This document shows, in pieces, positions 9,733 through 18,937 of a stretch of DNA of 33,679 nt; positions within the stretch are counted from its first letter, which is position 1; every line of letters starts with the position of its first letter. The stretch is from Staphylococcus pasteuri. GTDB taxonomy: Bacteria > Bacillota > Bacilli > Staphylococcales > Staphylococcaceae. The position numbers and the translations under genes are program-made. The notes under the pieces are model-generated. The model did not search any database. It was not told where the DNA came from and saw only the letters and a program-made list of their open reading frames with translations. The stretch is taken from assembly GCF_003970495.1 (NCBI RefSeq), contig NZ_RXWW01000041.1, positions 5,515 through 39,193 of the forward strand, written 5' to 3'.

Positions 9733-10251
9733 TTAGTCTTCTAATTGTTTTACGATTTCTCTATTGAAATCATCTAAATCATCTGGTGTACGACTTGTAA
9801 CGATATTGTTATCAACAACTACTGATTCGTCTACAACGTGCGCACCAGCATTAGATAAGTCTTTACGTACATTTAATACTGCAGTTAATGTACGACCTTT
9901 TAAGTCATCAGTATCAATTAATACTTGTGGTCCATGGCAAATTGCAAATGCTGGAACATCATTAGAAGTAAAGTATTTAGCGAATGTACCAAATCTACCT
10001 TCTGCATCACCACGTAAATGGTCTGGTGCAAATCCACCAGGAATTAGAACAGCGTCATAATCTTCTGGTTTTGCTTCGCCGATACCAACTTGAACAGTTG
10101 CTTTTTCACCGTGTTTACCAACGACTTCTTCGTTAGCATTAGTGCCAATAACTACTGTTTCAAATCCAGCATTTTCTAATGCCTCTTTCGGACTTGTAAA
10201 TTCTATATCTTCAAATTCATTTCCTAATAGAACTGCTACTTTTTTACTCAT
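9733..10251 (-). CDS. DJ-1/PfpI family cysteine protein (SAV1875-like)
   Basis: A 172-residue cytosolic protein of the DJ-1/ThiJ/PfpI superfamily, in the general-stress-protein/protease-I branch. The catalytic elbow AICHGPQVL carries Cys105 followed by His106, and Glu17 (FEDIEF) is the acid that pairs with this cysteine in the family. [12 protein letters not shown] (71-82) is the conserved oxyanion-side loop. The S. aureus homologue SAV1875 has been crystallised, and its cysteine responds to oxidation (recalled); deglycase, peptidase and chaperone activities are debated for this family, so only a stress-related role is claimed. It starts about 120 bases downstream of the SE1561-like gene on the same strand and ends in its own terminator. 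Confidence 0.92.
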   Translation of the reverse strand: MSKKVAVLLGNEFEDIEFTSPKEALENAGFETVVIGTNANEEVVGKHGEKATVQVGIGEAKPEDYDAVLIPGGFAPDHLRGDAEGRFGTFAKYFTSNDVPAFAICHGPQVLIDTDDLKGRTLTAVLNVRKDLSNAGAHVVDESVVVDNNIVTSRTPDDLDDFNREIVKQLED

Positions 10252-10372
10252 AATATGATCACCTTTCTATTGTGCGATTATATTTATTGTATTCACGTTT
10301 AAGTTTAAAGTTAAACATCTTGTACTAAATTTTTTAATCGTCACTAAAGTGTCATTAATTATGATTAGTGAA

Positions 10373-10534
10373 TTATTTGGAAACTTGTTTTACTTTTTCT
10401 TCTAATTGATCTAGTAAACCAATCCATTCATCAATGTCTTCAACACGCACTTCATCAGGGTTTACATGATCAATATCCTCGATAAATTTGTTTAATCTCG
10501 TTTTGATTTGTTCTATAGTTTGTTGTTCACTCAT
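10373..10534 (-). CDS. Small SE1561-family protein (53 residues)
   Basis: A short acidic protein starting MSEQQTIEQIKTRLNKF and ending LEEKVKQVSK. It is predicted to be two amphipathic helices around a DHVNPDEVRVEDIDEW segment. I recognise it as the SE1561 family found in staphylococci, which has no assigned function. It has a clear AAAGGAG site 11 bases before the ATG, and a good promoter (-35 TTGTCA, -10 TATAAC) lies upstream at 10566-10594, so it is probably expressed on its own. The next gene downstream, the DJ-1 protein, is about 120 bases away. It is divergent from yfkAB. It is below the size limit of many gene callers and easy to miss. Confidence 0.82.
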   Translation of the reverse strand: MSEQQTIEQIKTRLNKFIEDIDHVNPDEVRVEDIDEWIGLLDQLEEKVKQVSK

Positions 10535-10565
10535 TTAAAATAGAGCTCCTTTGAAATTTATTTTT

Positions 10566-10594
10566 GTTATATTTATCCTAACAGAATTTGACAA
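10566..10594 (-). promoter_or_regulatory. Predicted promoter of the SE1561-family gene
   Basis: On the minus strand, TTGTCA (10589-10594) and TATAAC (10566-10571) are spaced by exactly 17 bases, a good SigA-type match, about 30 bases upstream of the start codon. Confidence 0.6.
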
Positions 10595-10768
10595 AAAGAG
10601 ATATAATCTTAATAATGTTTACTGTACTTTTTACAAATTTTAAAGAGCTGACACAGGTTTTGAGGAAACGTGAAACATAGTATTTATAATATGGATATAT
10701 TGAAAAATTTTAACTAGTATATATGTTCACAACTCCTCTTTGTCACACTCTTTTTAGGAGAAGTTTTA

Positions 10769-11911
10769 ATGATAATAACAAATAAAAAACCTATTTCAAT
10801 ACACAATGATCCTTGGGAAGCTTATAACGATGTCATTGATAATGGCCAACTCACTTTAAGTAATATCGAATTTACAACAACCAATTTATGTAATATGAGA
10901 TGCAGTCATTGTGCTGTTGGTTACACTTTACAAACTAAAGATCCAGATCCTTTACCAATGGATATTATATATCGCCGTTTAGATGAAATTCCAAATTTAC
11001 GTACATTGTCTATAACAGGTGGCGAACCTATGTTTTCGAAAAAGTCTATTAAAAATGTAGTGAAACCACTATTAAAATATGCACATCAACGTGGGATATA
11101 TGTACAAATGAACTCTAATTTAACGTTACCACAAGACCGATATCTTGATATTGCAGAATATATAGATGTTATGCATATTTCACATAACTGGGGAACCATT
11201 CAAGAATTCACAGATGTTGGCTTTGGAGCTATGAAAAAGCAACCGCCAATTAAAGCAAAATTAAAACTATACGAGCAAATGTTAGACAATGCAAGTACTC
11301 TTTCTGAACAAGGAATGTTTGTATCTGCTGAAACAATGCTCAATCAAAGCACATTACCTTACTTGGATAAAATTCATAATGAAATTGTTAATGATATGAA
11401 GTGTAGTCGACATGAAGTACACCCTATGTATCCAGCTGATTTTGCAAGCTCTTTAAATGTCTTATCTTTAAAAGAAATGAAAGAAGCGATACATCATTTA
11501 TTAGATATACGTGACCAGGATACTTGGATGTTATTTGGTACATTACCTATTTATCCATGTATTAATGATGAAAACGATCAACAATTATTACAACGTTTAA
11601 GAGATGCAAAAAATGTCACAATGAGAAATGACCCTGATGGGCGTAGTCGTTTAAATGTAAATGTATTTACAGGTAATGTCATTGTTACTGATTTCGGAGA
11701 TGAAAATGGTACTATTTCAAACATACAAAAAGACAGATTAACAGATGTATTTAATCAATGGCTCACTTCTGATTTAGCCCAATCTTTAAATTGTCATTGT
11801 TCTGAATATCATTGTCTGGGACCAAATGTGTTAGTGAAAAATATGTATTACCCTGATACTGATTTCCGCCAAAAAGAAATTGAAATGCATGCAAAACATA
11901 TCTTTTCATAA
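10769..11911 (+). CDS. yfkAB: Radical SAM / CxCxxxxC protein YfkAB
   Basis: A 380-residue radical SAM enzyme. The [4Fe-4S] motif C-x3-C-x2-C is Cys41, Cys45 and Cys48 in TTNLCNMRCSHCAVG, followed by the glycine-rich SITGGEPMFS that contacts SAM. A second cysteine group near the C-terminus, CHCSEYHC (about 342-349), gives the CxCxxxxC pattern that names the family and may hold an auxiliary cluster. In Bacillus the homologue was first annotated as two genes, yfkA and yfkB; here it is one uninterrupted frame. The substrate is unknown. It stands alone on the plus strand; TAGGAG precedes the ATG and a hairpin follows. The neighbouring ptpA, DUF1128 and YihY genes also have Bacillus yfk-cluster homologues, suggesting an old shared block. 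Confidence 0.92.
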   Translation: MIITNKKPISIHNDPWEAYNDVIDNGQLTLSNIEFTTTNLCNMRCSHCAVGYTLQTKDPDPLPMDIIYRRLDEIPNLRTLSITGGEPMFSKKSIKNVVKPLLKYAHQRGIYVQMNSNLTLPQDRYLDIAEYIDVMHISHNWGTIQEFTDVGFGAMKKQPPIKAKLKLYEQMLDNASTLSEQGMFVSAETMLNQSTLPYLDKIHNEIVNDMKCSRHEVHPMYPADFASSLNVLSLKEMKEAIHHLLDIRDQDTWMLFGTLPIYPCINDENDQQLLQRLRDAKNVTMRNDPDGRSRLNVNVFTGNVIVTDFGDENGTISNIQKDRLTDVFNQWLTSDLAQSLNCHCSEYHCLGPNVLVKNMYYPDTDFRQKEIEMHAKHIFS

Positions 11912-11941
11912 TTTATAATCATAATGCTTAGCAAACTAAAA

Positions 11942-11976
11942 AGACCTAATGAAAAATTTATAGTTTCATTAGGTCT
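11942..11976. terminator. Bidirectional terminator between yfkAB and the thioesterase
   Basis: AGACCTAATGAAA (11942-11954) pairs with TTTCATTAGGTCT (11964-11976). The minus-strand tail is TTTTTAG and the plus-strand tail ATTTATAT, so it best ends the minus-strand thioesterase and may also serve the convergent yfkAB. Confidence 0.85.
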
Positions 11977-12006
11977 ATTTATATGCAATTCTAAATAAGC
12001 TTTTAT

Positions 12007-12537
12007 CTAATTTTCAATATGTTGAATTTTAGATAAATACTCAATAGTGTTTTTACTTTCATCACGTCGTTCTTTGCGACGAGCGACACGTTGAGGAGCT
12101 GTTTCATGGAACCATTTTTCAACTTTATCTTCTGGATAAACTTGAGGAACGCGTACAGGTTTACCATTCTCATCTAAAGCTACAAAGGTTAAAAAGCTAA
12201 GTGCAGCTAATTTACGTTCTCCTTCAAAGACATCTTCAATAATAATTTGCACACAAATTTCCATTGAACTACTACCCGTATAAGAAACCATTGCTTCGTA
12301 TGAAAGGATGTCCCCATTCTTGATTGGTAATAAGAAATCTACTGAATCTGTTGAGGCAGTTACTACTGAATTACCAGCATGTTTCACAGCAGTAATTGCT
12401 GCAATTTCATCTACATTTGCCATTAAAATACCGCCAAACATCGTATGAAGATGATTAGTATCTTGTGGATACACTTGACTTGTTTTAATACTTTTAGATT
12501 CAGACATTGCTTTTTTATTTACTTGTTCTTTAGTCAT
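12007..12537 (-). CDS. Acyl-CoA thioesterase, hotdog fold (YkhA-like)
   Basis: Hydrolyses acyl-CoA thioesters in the cytosol; physiological chain length is not predictable here. The 176-residue protein shows the single-hotdog BFIT/YkhA pattern: SQVYPQDTNHLHTMFGGILMANVDE, where the Asn-His-His stretch and the GG before the long helix mark the active site, then TASTDSVDFLLPIKNGDIL and a C-terminal basic helix QRVARRKERRDE. AGGAAG lies six bases before the ATG. It is downstream of ampS on the same strand with a gap of about 54 bases, so the two may share a transcript that ends at the hairpin 11942-11976. Confidence 0.9.
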   Translation of the reverse strand: MTKEQVNKKAMSESKSIKTSQVYPQDTNHLHTMFGGILMANVDEIAAITAVKHAGNSVVTASTDSVDFLLPIKNGDILSYEAMVSYTGSSSMEICVQIIIEDVFEGERKLAALSFLTFVALDENGKPVRVPQVYPEDKVEKWFHETAPQRVARRKERRDESKNTIEYLSKIQHIEN

Positions 12538-12591
12538 TCATATCTTCCTATCTCTCTATGAAATTTCCCTACTGTACTTGGTATTTACGAC

Positions 12592-13833
12592 TTATTTTGC
12601 CCAATTTCCGTTTTCGAAAACGAGTTCTTTTGAGCCATCTTCTAAAATACCATAAATGGTTAAATCAGCACTACCTATCATGAAATCTTCATGAACATTT
12701 GAATCATTTAAACCACTTGCAATTTTTTCTTCAGTTGTCATTTCAGTTCCACCTTTAATGTTGAAACCGTAAGCAGATCCTAACGCTAGATGACAGGATG
12801 CATTTTCATCAAATAACGTATTATAAAAAATAGTGTTTCTATTTGAAATTGGAGAATCATCTGGTACTAGTGCTACTTCTCCCAATCTACGTGCACCTTC
12901 ATCTGTATTTAATAAATCTTTTAAGACATCTTCGCCCTTTTCTGCTTTAAAATCAACAACAACTCCATCTTTAAATGTTAAAGTGAAACCGTCAATGATA
13001 TTACCGTTAAAGCTTAATGGTAATTTATTTGTTACATAACCATTTACATTATTTCTATCTGGCGCTGTGAACACTTCTTCTGTAGGGATATTAGCAATAA
13101 ATGCTTGTTGATTTCCATTTACATAGCTAGTAGCATCTTCCCATATATGTCCCTGTGGTAACCCTACAACTAAATCTGTACCTTCAGAAATATAATGTAA
13201 CGCTTTATATTGTTTATCTTGCATTCTTTTAGCATGTTTACTTAAATTACTTACATGTGTTTTCCAATTTTCTACAGGGTCATTACCATCTACTCTTACT
13301 ATATCAAACACTTCTTCTATAAATGTTTCATAAGCTTCTTCTACTGATTTATCAGGGTATACTCTTTGAGCCCATGCTTTTGATGGAAATGCTGCAACCA
13401 CCCAAGGAAATTGATTTTTTTGGCTTGCTTCCATATATCCTTTATAACCTTTGGAATATTGCAATTGAAATGCTTTCAATTTATTAGAATCAATACCATT
13501 TAATAAATCTGGGTCTTCAGTTAATATTGCAAGGTTAGCAGCGCCTCTTTCTACATAATCCATACGTGCATTAACATCATAAGATTTAACTTCATTATTC
13601 TCAAAATGGTCTACAGTTTCGTATTCAAATTTCATACGTTTTAATTTTGGGTCTGAATAATCGACTCTTACATCTGATGCACCAGCTTTATATGACTCTT
13701 CTACAACTAGATGAGTTAATTCTAAAGCTTCGACAGATGAGCGTATAAATACTGGCTGTTTTTCTTGAACATTCATGCCTACTTTAACTAGTAGTTTGGC
13801 ATACTGTTTCAATTTTTCTTGGTAGTTACTCAT
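12592..13833 (-). CDS. ampS: Aminopeptidase AmpS/PepS (M29 family)
   Basis: A cytosolic two-metal aminopeptidase that removes N-terminal residues from peptides, working as a dimer. The 413-residue product matches the M29 family in full length, and the metal ligands fall where they do in S. aureus AmpS: Glu253 ([10 protein letters not shown]), Glu319 (LGEVALV), His348 ([10 protein letters not shown]), His381 and Asp383 ([12 protein letters not shown]). It follows the DUF1128 gene by only 13 bases on the same strand, so these two form an operon, perhaps with the thioesterase downstream. Nothing is disrupted. Confidence 0.95.
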   Translation of the reverse strand: MSNYQEKLKQYAKLLVKVGMNVQEKQPVFIRSSVEALELTHLVVEESYKAGASDVRVDYSDPKLKRMKFEYETVDHFENNEVKSYDVNARMDYVERGAANLAILTEDPDLLNGIDSNKLKAFQLQYSKGYKGYMEASQKNQFPWVVAAFPSKAWAQRVYPDKSVEEAYETFIEEVFDIVRVDGNDPVENWKTHVSNLSKHAKRMQDKQYKALHYISEGTDLVVGLPQGHIWEDATSYVNGNQQAFIANIPTEEVFTAPDRNNVNGYVTNKLPLSFNGNIIDGFTLTFKDGVVVDFKAEKGEDVLKDLLNTDEGARRLGEVALVPDDSPISNRNTIFYNTLFDENASCHLALGSAYGFNIKGGTEMTTEEKIASGLNDSNVHEDFMIGSADLTIYGILEDGSKELVFENGNWAK

Positions 13834-13846
13834 TTAGACTCCCCCT

Positions 13847-14050
13847 TTATTGTCTTAATTCTCCTAGTGCATCTGCAATAGCAGTCACTTCGCTAGGTGA
13901 AAATGAATCTTTTGAAGTTACAAATTGATGTATTTCTTTAATTTCATTTTGATCAGCATCTTTAAATTTATCAGGATCAATAAGCGCTTTATTAACTATA
14001 TTTAACTTTTGTCTTATTTCGGTAATCATTTCTTCATTTGTAGTTGCCAA
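13847..14050 (-). CDS. DUF1128 / UPF0435 small protein (YfkK-like)
   Basis: A 67-residue helical protein of the DUF1128 (UPF0435) family with no known function; the C-terminal motif SPSEVTAIADALGELR is highly conserved in the family. A longer reading from a GTG at 14059 is possible, but the GTG is part of the ribosome-binding site AGAGGTG. The TTG at 14048-14050 lies six bases downstream and gives MATTNEE, which matches the family's usual MAxTNEE start, so a TTG initiation codon is preferred. It is divergent from ptpA across a 140-base gap and is the first gene of the ampS unit. Confidence 0.85.
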   Translation of the reverse strand: MATTNEEMITEIRQKLNIVNKALIDPDKFKDADQNEIKEIHQFVTSKDSFSPSEVTAIADALGELRQ

Positions 14051-14139
14051 ACTTCTCACCTCTTTACCTTAGTATTCTATCAAACTAACATAATTTATGG
14101 AACTTTAATAGAATTTGAAAAAATTTGCTTTCTAATTGT

Positions 14140-14168
14140 TTGAAGAACCAGTAAAATGGGGATATAAT
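14140..14168 (+). promoter_or_regulatory. Predicted SigA-type promoter of ptpA
   Basis: TTGAAG (14140-14145) and a perfect TATAAT (14163-14168) are spaced by 17 bases, 22 bases upstream of the ptpA ATG. Transcription should start near 14175, giving a short leader with TGGAGGAAT as ribosome-binding site. Confidence 0.8.
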
Positions 14169-14190
14169 TACATAGTTTGGAGGAATTAAT

Positions 14191-14655
14191 ATGGTAGACG
14201 TAGCTTTCGTATGTCTTGGTAATATCTGCCGTTCTCCAATGGCTGAAGCAATCATGAGACAAAGACTACAAGACAGAGGTATAACTGGTGTCAAAGTTCA
14301 CTCTCGTGGCACTGGAAAATGGAATTTAGGTGAGCCCCCTCACGAAGGGACTCAAAAGATTTTAAATACACACGGCATTCCATTTGATGGTATGATTAGT
14401 GAACTTTTTGAACCAACAGATGATTTTGACTATATTATTGCAATGGATCAAAGTAATGTAGAAAATATTAAAGCAATTAATCCTAGCATAAAAGGACAAT
14501 TGTTCAAATTACTAGAATTTAGTAATATGAAAGAAAGTGATGTACCTGATCCATATTACACTAACAATTTCGAAGGTGTTTATAAAATGGTACAATCATC
14601 ATGTGATAATTTAATTGATTACATCGTCAAAGATGCAAATTTGAAAGAGGGGTAA
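14191..14655 (+). CDS. ptpA: Low-molecular-weight protein tyrosine phosphatase PtpA
   Basis: A 154-residue LMW-PTP that removes phosphate from tyrosine through a cysteinyl-phosphate intermediate. The P-loop CLGNICRS holds nucleophile Cys8 and Arg14 near the N-terminus, and the general-acid loop DPYY has Asp120. S. aureus PtpA is reported to be secreted and to act inside host macrophages (established for that species; not visible here, as there is no signal peptide). It has its own well-formed promoter and is followed after only four bases by the YtxH-like gene, so the two are co-expressed. Confidence 0.95.
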   Translation: MVDVAFVCLGNICRSPMAEAIMRQRLQDRGITGVKVHSRGTGKWNLGEPPHEGTQKILNTHGIPFDGMISELFEPTDDFDYIIAMDQSNVENIKAINPSIKGQLFKLLEFSNMKESDVPDPYYTNNFEGVYKMVQSSCDNLIDYIVKDANLKEG

Positions 14656-14659
14656 AATT

Positions 14660-14944
14660 ATGGAAAACAAATTCATTCCTGGAGTATTATTAGGCGCTGT
14701 TATCGGTGGCGTAGCAACATTAGCTGATAAATCAACTCGTAATTCTTTAAAACAATCATTCTCAAATGTTAAAGAAGGTAAAAAATCTCAAAAACCTTCT
14801 AAAGTAAGTAGCATTAAAGATGAAGTTATGTACTGGAAAGATGTTATCGAAGAAATTCGTCGTAATAACCCAGAGTTAGAACGTTCTATTAAAGATGCAA
14901 AAGATACTTTTGTTAATAGAAAAAATGAACGTATTGGAAAATAA
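14660..14944 (+). CDS. YtxH domain-containing small membrane-anchored protein
   Basis: A 94-residue protein with an N-terminal glycine-rich hydrophobic segment (PGVLLGAVIGGVATLADK, about 7-24) typical of YtxH/Gas-vesicle-like proteins, followed by a basic, helical, probably coiled-coil tail (KEGKKSQKPSK ... WKDVIEEIRRNNPELERSIKD). It is likely anchored at the inner membrane face. Function is unknown; the Bacillus namesake is a general-stress gene. The ATG is four bases after the ptpA stop and AGAGGGG serves as ribosome-binding site, so it is translationally linked to ptpA. Confidence 0.85.
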   Translation: MENKFIPGVLLGAVIGGVATLADKSTRNSLKQSFSNVKEGKKSQKPSKVSSIKDEVMYWKDVIEEIRRNNPELERSIKDAKDTFVNRKNERIGK

Positions 14945-15048
14945 TAGTTAATTATTAGATGAATTATGAATTAGAATTTTGTAATAATAAATCACTATTT
15001 CTTAATTAACTATTCAAATAGAGTGAAGATATTCAATAACTGTTATCC

Positions 15049-15164
15049 CACTCCATTGAAACGGGGGTGAGTTTAGAGGTTGAGCTATTAAATGATTTTT
15101 AGCTTATTGGTAACTAAAATTAGTCTCCAATAACCAAAAATTAACTCAACTTCATCTCACTCCC
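15049..15164 (+). terminator. Structured region ending the ptpA-ytxH unit, with alternative pairings
   Basis: The gap 14945-15233 carries no gene. GGGGGTGAG...GGTTGAG (from 15063) can pair imperfectly with CTCAAC...CTCACTCCC (15145-15164), enclosing a second hairpin TTATTGGTAAC / GTCTCCAATAA. The outer stem is followed by TTTCTTT. The same G-tract can instead pair with the upstream CACTCC (15049-15054). It probably ends the upstream unit; attenuation is speculative. Confidence 0.5.
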
Positions 15165-15233
15165 TTTCTTTACAATTTTAATTAAATTAAAATGTGTTTA
15201 AATATAATATTCAAATTATTAAAGGAGATTGTT

Positions 15234-16472
15234 ATGTCAAAGAAAGAAAAAACAAGTTCCAACTTCCTTAATTCTGCTAAAGAATATGAAGATAACAAAG
15301 ATCAACAAAATAGTGATAACAAAATTAAAGTCGATCGTACATACATTGAACCTCAAGAATTTCAATCTAAGACACCAAAAAAGAAGAATCAGGTATTCTT
15401 CCTTTCAAGATTAAACAAACCTGCAAAGTATACTAAAGATTCGAACTTTTTCTCTTATTTGGTATATAGAATTGGTAAGGACGATGCATCAGGTTTAGCA
15501 GCTCAAATGACATATCACTTTGTTCTTGCTATGTTCCCTATGCTCATTTTCTTATTGACTTTATTACCAGTTTTTAATATCGATCAAAGTCGTATTACTG
15601 ATATGTTAAGTAGTGCACCATCAGAAACATCATCAATTATTAAAAGTGTTATAGGCGATGTTACTAAAAATTCAAGTGGCGGCTTACTATCTGTCGGACT
15701 GATCTTAGCAATATGGTCTGCATCAAATGGTATGACTGCCATTATGAATTCATTTAACGTTGCTTACGATGTTGAAGATAGCCGAAATGGTATTTTACTT
15801 AAGCTTTTAAGTGTTGTATTTACTATTGTAATGGGATTTGTATTTTTAATAGCTATGGCTTTACCTACCCTTGGTTCTGCTATTAGTCATTATTTATTCG
15901 GTCCATTAGGTTTAGACTCACAAATTAAATGGATATTTACTTTACTTAGAGTGGTATTACCTCTAATCATTATTTTACTATTATTTATAGTATTGTATTC
16001 GGTAGCACCTAATGTTAAAACTAAATTTCGTTCAGTATTACCAGGTGCAATATTTACATCAGTCATTTGGTTACTAGGTTCATTTGCATTTGGATGGTAT
16101 ATTTCTAACTTTGGTAATTATTCTAAAACTTATGGTAGTATCGCTGGTATTATTATTTTACTGATCTGGTTATACTTAACAAGCTTTATTATTATCATTG
16201 GAGCAGAAATTAATGCTATCATTCATCAACGTAATGTAATTAAAGGCGAAACACCTGAAGAAGCTGCTTTAAAACATGATGATAACAACCAAAATCATTA
16301 TAATGAAGATACAACTTATGAATATAATGATAACCGTGAATTAGGTTCACAAGAAGATTATAATATCGATAAAGATGCTAAAGATAAGTACCAAGAAGAT
16401 CAAAGTACAATTAAAGATAAAATTGTAGATAAATTTAAAAATAATGATTCAGAAGAAGATAAAAATTCTTAA
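15234..16472 (+). CDS. YihY/BrkB-family inner membrane protein
   Basis: A 412-residue integral membrane protein of the YihY/virulence factor BrkB family (once mislabelled RNase BN). A charged N-terminal region (about 1-75) leads to the core with six helices, including motifs QMTYHFVLAMFPMLIFLLTL, LSVGLILAIWSASNGMTAIM, FGWYISNFGNYSKTYGSIAG and a final LIWLYLTSFIIIIGAEINA. The last 70 residues form a very acidic, Asp/Asn-rich low-complexity tail. The frame is open upstream to 15192, but the ATG at 15234 follows AAAGGAG at the right distance. Transport or scaffold function is unknown. A TATAAT at 15203-15208 may be its -10 element, though no good -35 was found. Confidence 0.9.
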   Translation: MSKKEKTSSNFLNSAKEYEDNKDQQNSDNKIKVDRTYIEPQEFQSKTPKKKNQVFFLSRLNKPAKYTKDSNFFSYLVYRIGKDDASGLAAQMTYHFVLAMFPMLIFLLTLLPVFNIDQSRITDMLSSAPSETSSIIKSVIGDVTKNSSGGLLSVGLILAIWSASNGMTAIMNSFNVAYDVEDSRNGILLKLLSVVFTIVMGFVFLIAMALPTLGSAISHYLFGPLGLDSQIKWIFTLLRVVLPLIIILLLFIVLYSVAPNVKTKFRSVLPGAIFTSVIWLLGSFAFGWYISNFGNYSKTYGSIAGIIILLIWLYLTSFIIIIGAEINAIIHQRNVIKGETPEEAALKHDDNNQNHYNEDTTYEYNDNRELGSQEDYNIDKDAKDKYQEDQSTIKDKIVDKFKNNDSEEDKNS

Positions 16473-16488
16473 TTATTATATATTAAAG

Positions 16489-16523
16489 GCCAAGACGGAT
16501 TGATGTTCATCAACCGCTTGGCC
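16489..16523. terminator. Terminator between the YihY gene and vraR
   Basis: GGCCAAGACGGATTGATG pairs with CATCAACCGCTTGGCC (two mismatches, two-base loop) at 16489-16523, followed by TATTTGTTTG on the plus strand. The minus-strand tail also has T-rich sequence, so it may serve both convergent units. Confidence 0.85.
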
Positions 16524-16562
16524 TATTTGTTTGTAAAATTTTATATCATGTAATAACTATCT

Positions 16563-17192
16563 TTATTGGATAAGATTATGTTGAAATGCATAAATTACAG
16601 CTTGTGTTCTATCTTGTACTTCTAATTTACTTAATATATTACTAACATGTGTTTTAACAGTTTTAATTGTAATATGTGAAGCACTGGCAATTTCCTGATT
16701 GGAATAACCTTTTGCAATTAATAATAAGATTTCCATTTCTCTTTCTGTTAACATTTCATATAATTCTGCACGTTTTTTCATTCTATTTCGCATTTTCACT
16801 AATACTTCTGGTTCAAAAACAGATTCACCATTATAAGTTTTACGAACCGCTTCAGCTATATCACTTGCACTAGTTGTTTTTAAAATATAACTATCTACAC
16901 CTGCATCTAAAGCACGATAAACTTCTTTATCTTCAATAAAACTTGTTAACATAACTACTTTAATTTGTGGTAAATCTTTTTTTATTTCTGTTGTAGCTTC
17001 TACACCATCCATATCATCCATTAGTAAATCCATCAATATTAAATCGGGTTGCAATTCATGCGCTTTAGCTATTGCATCTTTACCAGATTCTCCTTCACCT
17101 ACTACTTCAATGTCGGATTGTGTTGATAAATAACTTGATATCCCTATCCTAACCATTTCATGGTCATCTACAAATAATACTTTAATCGCCAT
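16563..17192 (-). CDS. vraR: Response regulator VraR
   Basis: A NarL/LuxR-type response regulator of 209 residues that switches on the cell-wall stress stimulon after phosphorylation by VraS. The receiver domain has the acidic pocket (VDDHE), phospho-acceptor Asp55 in [10 protein letters not shown], the Thr/Ser switch (VVMLTSF) and the conserved lysine in YILKTTSAS. The C-terminal HTH ([22 protein letters not shown]...[13 protein letters not shown]) is complete. It overlaps the end of vraS by 11 bases. In S. aureus targets include its own operon, sgtB and pbp2 (known); sgtB is nearby in this window. Confidence 0.97.
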   Translation of the reverse strand: MAIKVLFVDDHEMVRIGISSYLSTQSDIEVVGEGESGKDAIAKAHELQPDLILMDLLMDDMDGVEATTEIKKDLPQIKVVMLTSFIEDKEVYRALDAGVDSYILKTTSASDIAEAVRKTYNGESVFEPEVLVKMRNRMKKRAELYEMLTEREMEILLLIAKGYSNQEIASASHITIKTVKTHVSNILSKLEVQDRTQAVIYAFQHNLIQ

Positions 17193-18225
17193 AAGAATCC
17201 TCCTTGTTCAATGGGGCTTTAACTTCTATACGTGTTCCGGAATCAGGTAACGAAACGATATGGAATGTAGCACCAATTTCTAATGCACGTTCTCTCATAT
17301 TTTTTAAACCATAGCTTTGTTCCAATTTTTCATCTACATTAAAGCCTTTACCATTATCTTGTATACGTAATAATAAATAATCTTGTTTATTAAATAGTTC
17401 AACCGTCACTCTAGTGCCATTAGAATGTCTTAATGTATTTGAAATAGCTTCTTGAGTAATTCTAAATAAATGATCTTCGATACCTTTAGGAACTTTAAAT
17501 TCTTGTATTTCATGTACAACTTTCATCGGAACTTTCTTTTGAAGATCTATAACTAAATCTTTAATTCCTTCACCTAAGGACTTATCTTTCAACCCTAGAG
17601 GTCGTAAATGTAATAATAAAGCTCTCATTTCAAGTTGTGAATCTTGTACCATTTTCTCTAAAACTGGAATTTGTTGGTCTAATGGGGGTTCTAATTTAGT
17701 TTCTTTAATCGCTGATAACATCATACTCGCAGCGAATAATTGTTGACTTACTGAGTCATGTAATTCTCTAGCTAGACGTTGTCTTTCGTCTTCAATAATC
17801 TTTTTAACTTTTACATCGTTCATGTTGTAGTTTTCATTAGTTAAGTTTTGTGTTTTCATTCTTAATCGATGTAATTCCTGATTTAATGGTACAAGTGTAT
17901 GATATATTTCCAGTGTTTCACTATATAATTCTATATTTTGGTCATTGATACCAACTGTTTCACCTTCAATAGATCGTTCTATTTGAGAATTAATCCAGTC
18001 ATTCTGTTGATTAATTTTATAAGCTAAAACAGAGCCTACAATGATACATAATAATATCACTATGATATTTAAAAATAAGAATACAGGTATGCCAAAAATC
18101 TGTGTATAGAACATACCTTGAAAATAGATGATGTTAACAAATACTTTATCAATAAATAAAAATGCGGTTAACATACTATACGTTAAAATGAGCATAGAGC
18201 CTATTGCTCTTATATAGTGATTCAT
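17182..18225 (-). CDS. vraS: Sensor histidine kinase VraS
   Basis: A 347-residue membrane kinase that senses damage to cell-wall synthesis (beta-lactams, glycopeptides) and phosphorylates VraR. Two membrane helices at about 8-32 and 44-68 enclose a very short outer loop, the intramembrane-sensing layout. A coiled linker follows, then the HisKA_3 dimerisation helix [18 protein letters not shown] with His156 and a HATPase domain with the N-box [10 protein letters not shown] and [10 protein letters not shown]. Its ATG overlaps the vraT stop by four bases (ATGA), so the proteins are translationally coupled. Confidence 0.97.
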   Translation of the reverse strand: MNHYIRAIGSMLILTYSMLTAFLFIDKVFVNIIYFQGMFYTQIFGIPVFLFLNIIVILLCIIVGSVLAYKINQQNDWINSQIERSIEGETVGINDQNIELYSETLEIYHTLVPLNQELHRLRMKTQNLTNENYNMNDVKVKKIIEDERQRLARELHDSVSQQLFAASMMLSAIKETKLEPPLDQQIPVLEKMVQDSQLEMRALLLHLRPLGLKDKSLGEGIKDLVIDLQKKVPMKVVHEIQEFKVPKGIEDHLFRITQEAISNTLRHSNGTRVTVELFNKQDYLLLRIQDNGKGFNVDEKLEQSYGLKNMRERALEIGATFHIVSLPDSGTRIEVKAPLNKEDSYGD

Positions 18226-18923
18226 CTATAAATCACCTCTACGTCTCCAATAAATGTTGATACGTAGACATTGACAGTGTAATTTTCTTCTTTAGTTTTA
18301 TCTTCAACATGTATATTATTATTCTCTATTTTATATGATTTTTCATTAACATATGCTGATCCATAAAATGCAGCTGCATGTATATTGATATTATAATTTA
18401 ATGGTACGATCACTTGTACCTTACCTAATATATGTCTAACAACAATAGTATTATTATCTTTGATATTTGCTGCTTTTGTTAAATCAATATGAATGTCACC
18501 AATTCCATGTTGAATTTGGACATCTTCCCATTTATATACATAGACAGGTGTTCGTTGTTCTCCAAACCATTTCTGTTTAATGAATGCTGGAGATGACACT
18601 TCCTCTTCTGTTGCCGTTACTTTTAATGGTTTGAATTTAAAAATTAAGTATCTAACAATTAGCAATAATAAAAATATAAATAAAATGATAATCGTATATT
18701 TATTAGACAATAAAGTGAAAGCGATTAATAGTGCACCAATCCAAAATGCAAGCAAGCCCCTCACTTTATGAAAATATATATATCCTACATAAACTAGCAC
18801 GCATCCTAATAGTAAAACGAGTAGGAACCCTATCTTTTCAAAGAATATATAATAAAAATTAGCAATAATCATTAATGCTGTAAAAACTATCAACAATTCT
18901 GTTGATATATATTTATGGGTCAT
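18222..18923 (-). CDS. vraT: VraT (YvqF/LiaF-like) co-sensor of the Vra system
   Basis: A 233-residue membrane protein of the LiaF/YvqF family, needed with VraS for the cell-wall stress response in S. aureus and a known site of resistance mutations. The N-terminal half has four or so hydrophobic helices (about 8-30, 33-52, 57-72, 75-92). The C-terminal half is a cytosolic beta-rich domain ([22 protein letters not shown] ... [15 protein letters not shown]). An upstream extension to 18974 would run into vraU; the ATG at 18921-18923 follows AAAGGTGG and gives MTHKYIST as in S. aureus. Confidence 0.95.
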   Translation of the reverse strand: MTHKYISTELLIVFTALMIIANFYYIFFEKIGFLLVLLLGCVLVYVGYIYFHKVRGLLAFWIGALLIAFTLLSNKYTIIILFIFLLLLIVRYLIFKFKPLKVTATEEEVSSPAFIKQKWFGEQRTPVYVYKWEDVQIQHGIGDIHIDLTKAANIKDNNTIVVRHILGKVQVIVPLNYNINIHAAAFYGSAYVNEKSYKIENNNIHVEDKTKEENYTVNVYVSTFIGDVEVIYR

Positions 18924-18937
18924 GGTTCGCCACCTTT

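Noticed and set aside
9764-10060. Plus-strand 98-residue frame inside the DJ-1 gene
   Set aside because: It is antisense to conserved DJ-1 codons, has no ribosome-binding site and has a composition typical of reverse-strand shadows.
10321-10372. Terminator after the SE1561-family gene
   Set aside because: TCACTAA / TTAGTGA can pair, but with a bulge and no T-run on the minus strand, so it is not convincing.
10589-10607. Plus-strand TTGACA and TATAAT before yfkAB
   Set aside because: The two hexamers are only about eight bases apart, impossible for a SigA promoter, and the region reads better as the minus-strand promoter of the small gene.
14085-14294. Minus-strand 69-residue frame across the ptpA promoter
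   Set aside because: It covers the ptpA promoter and P-loop codons in antisense; no homology seen.
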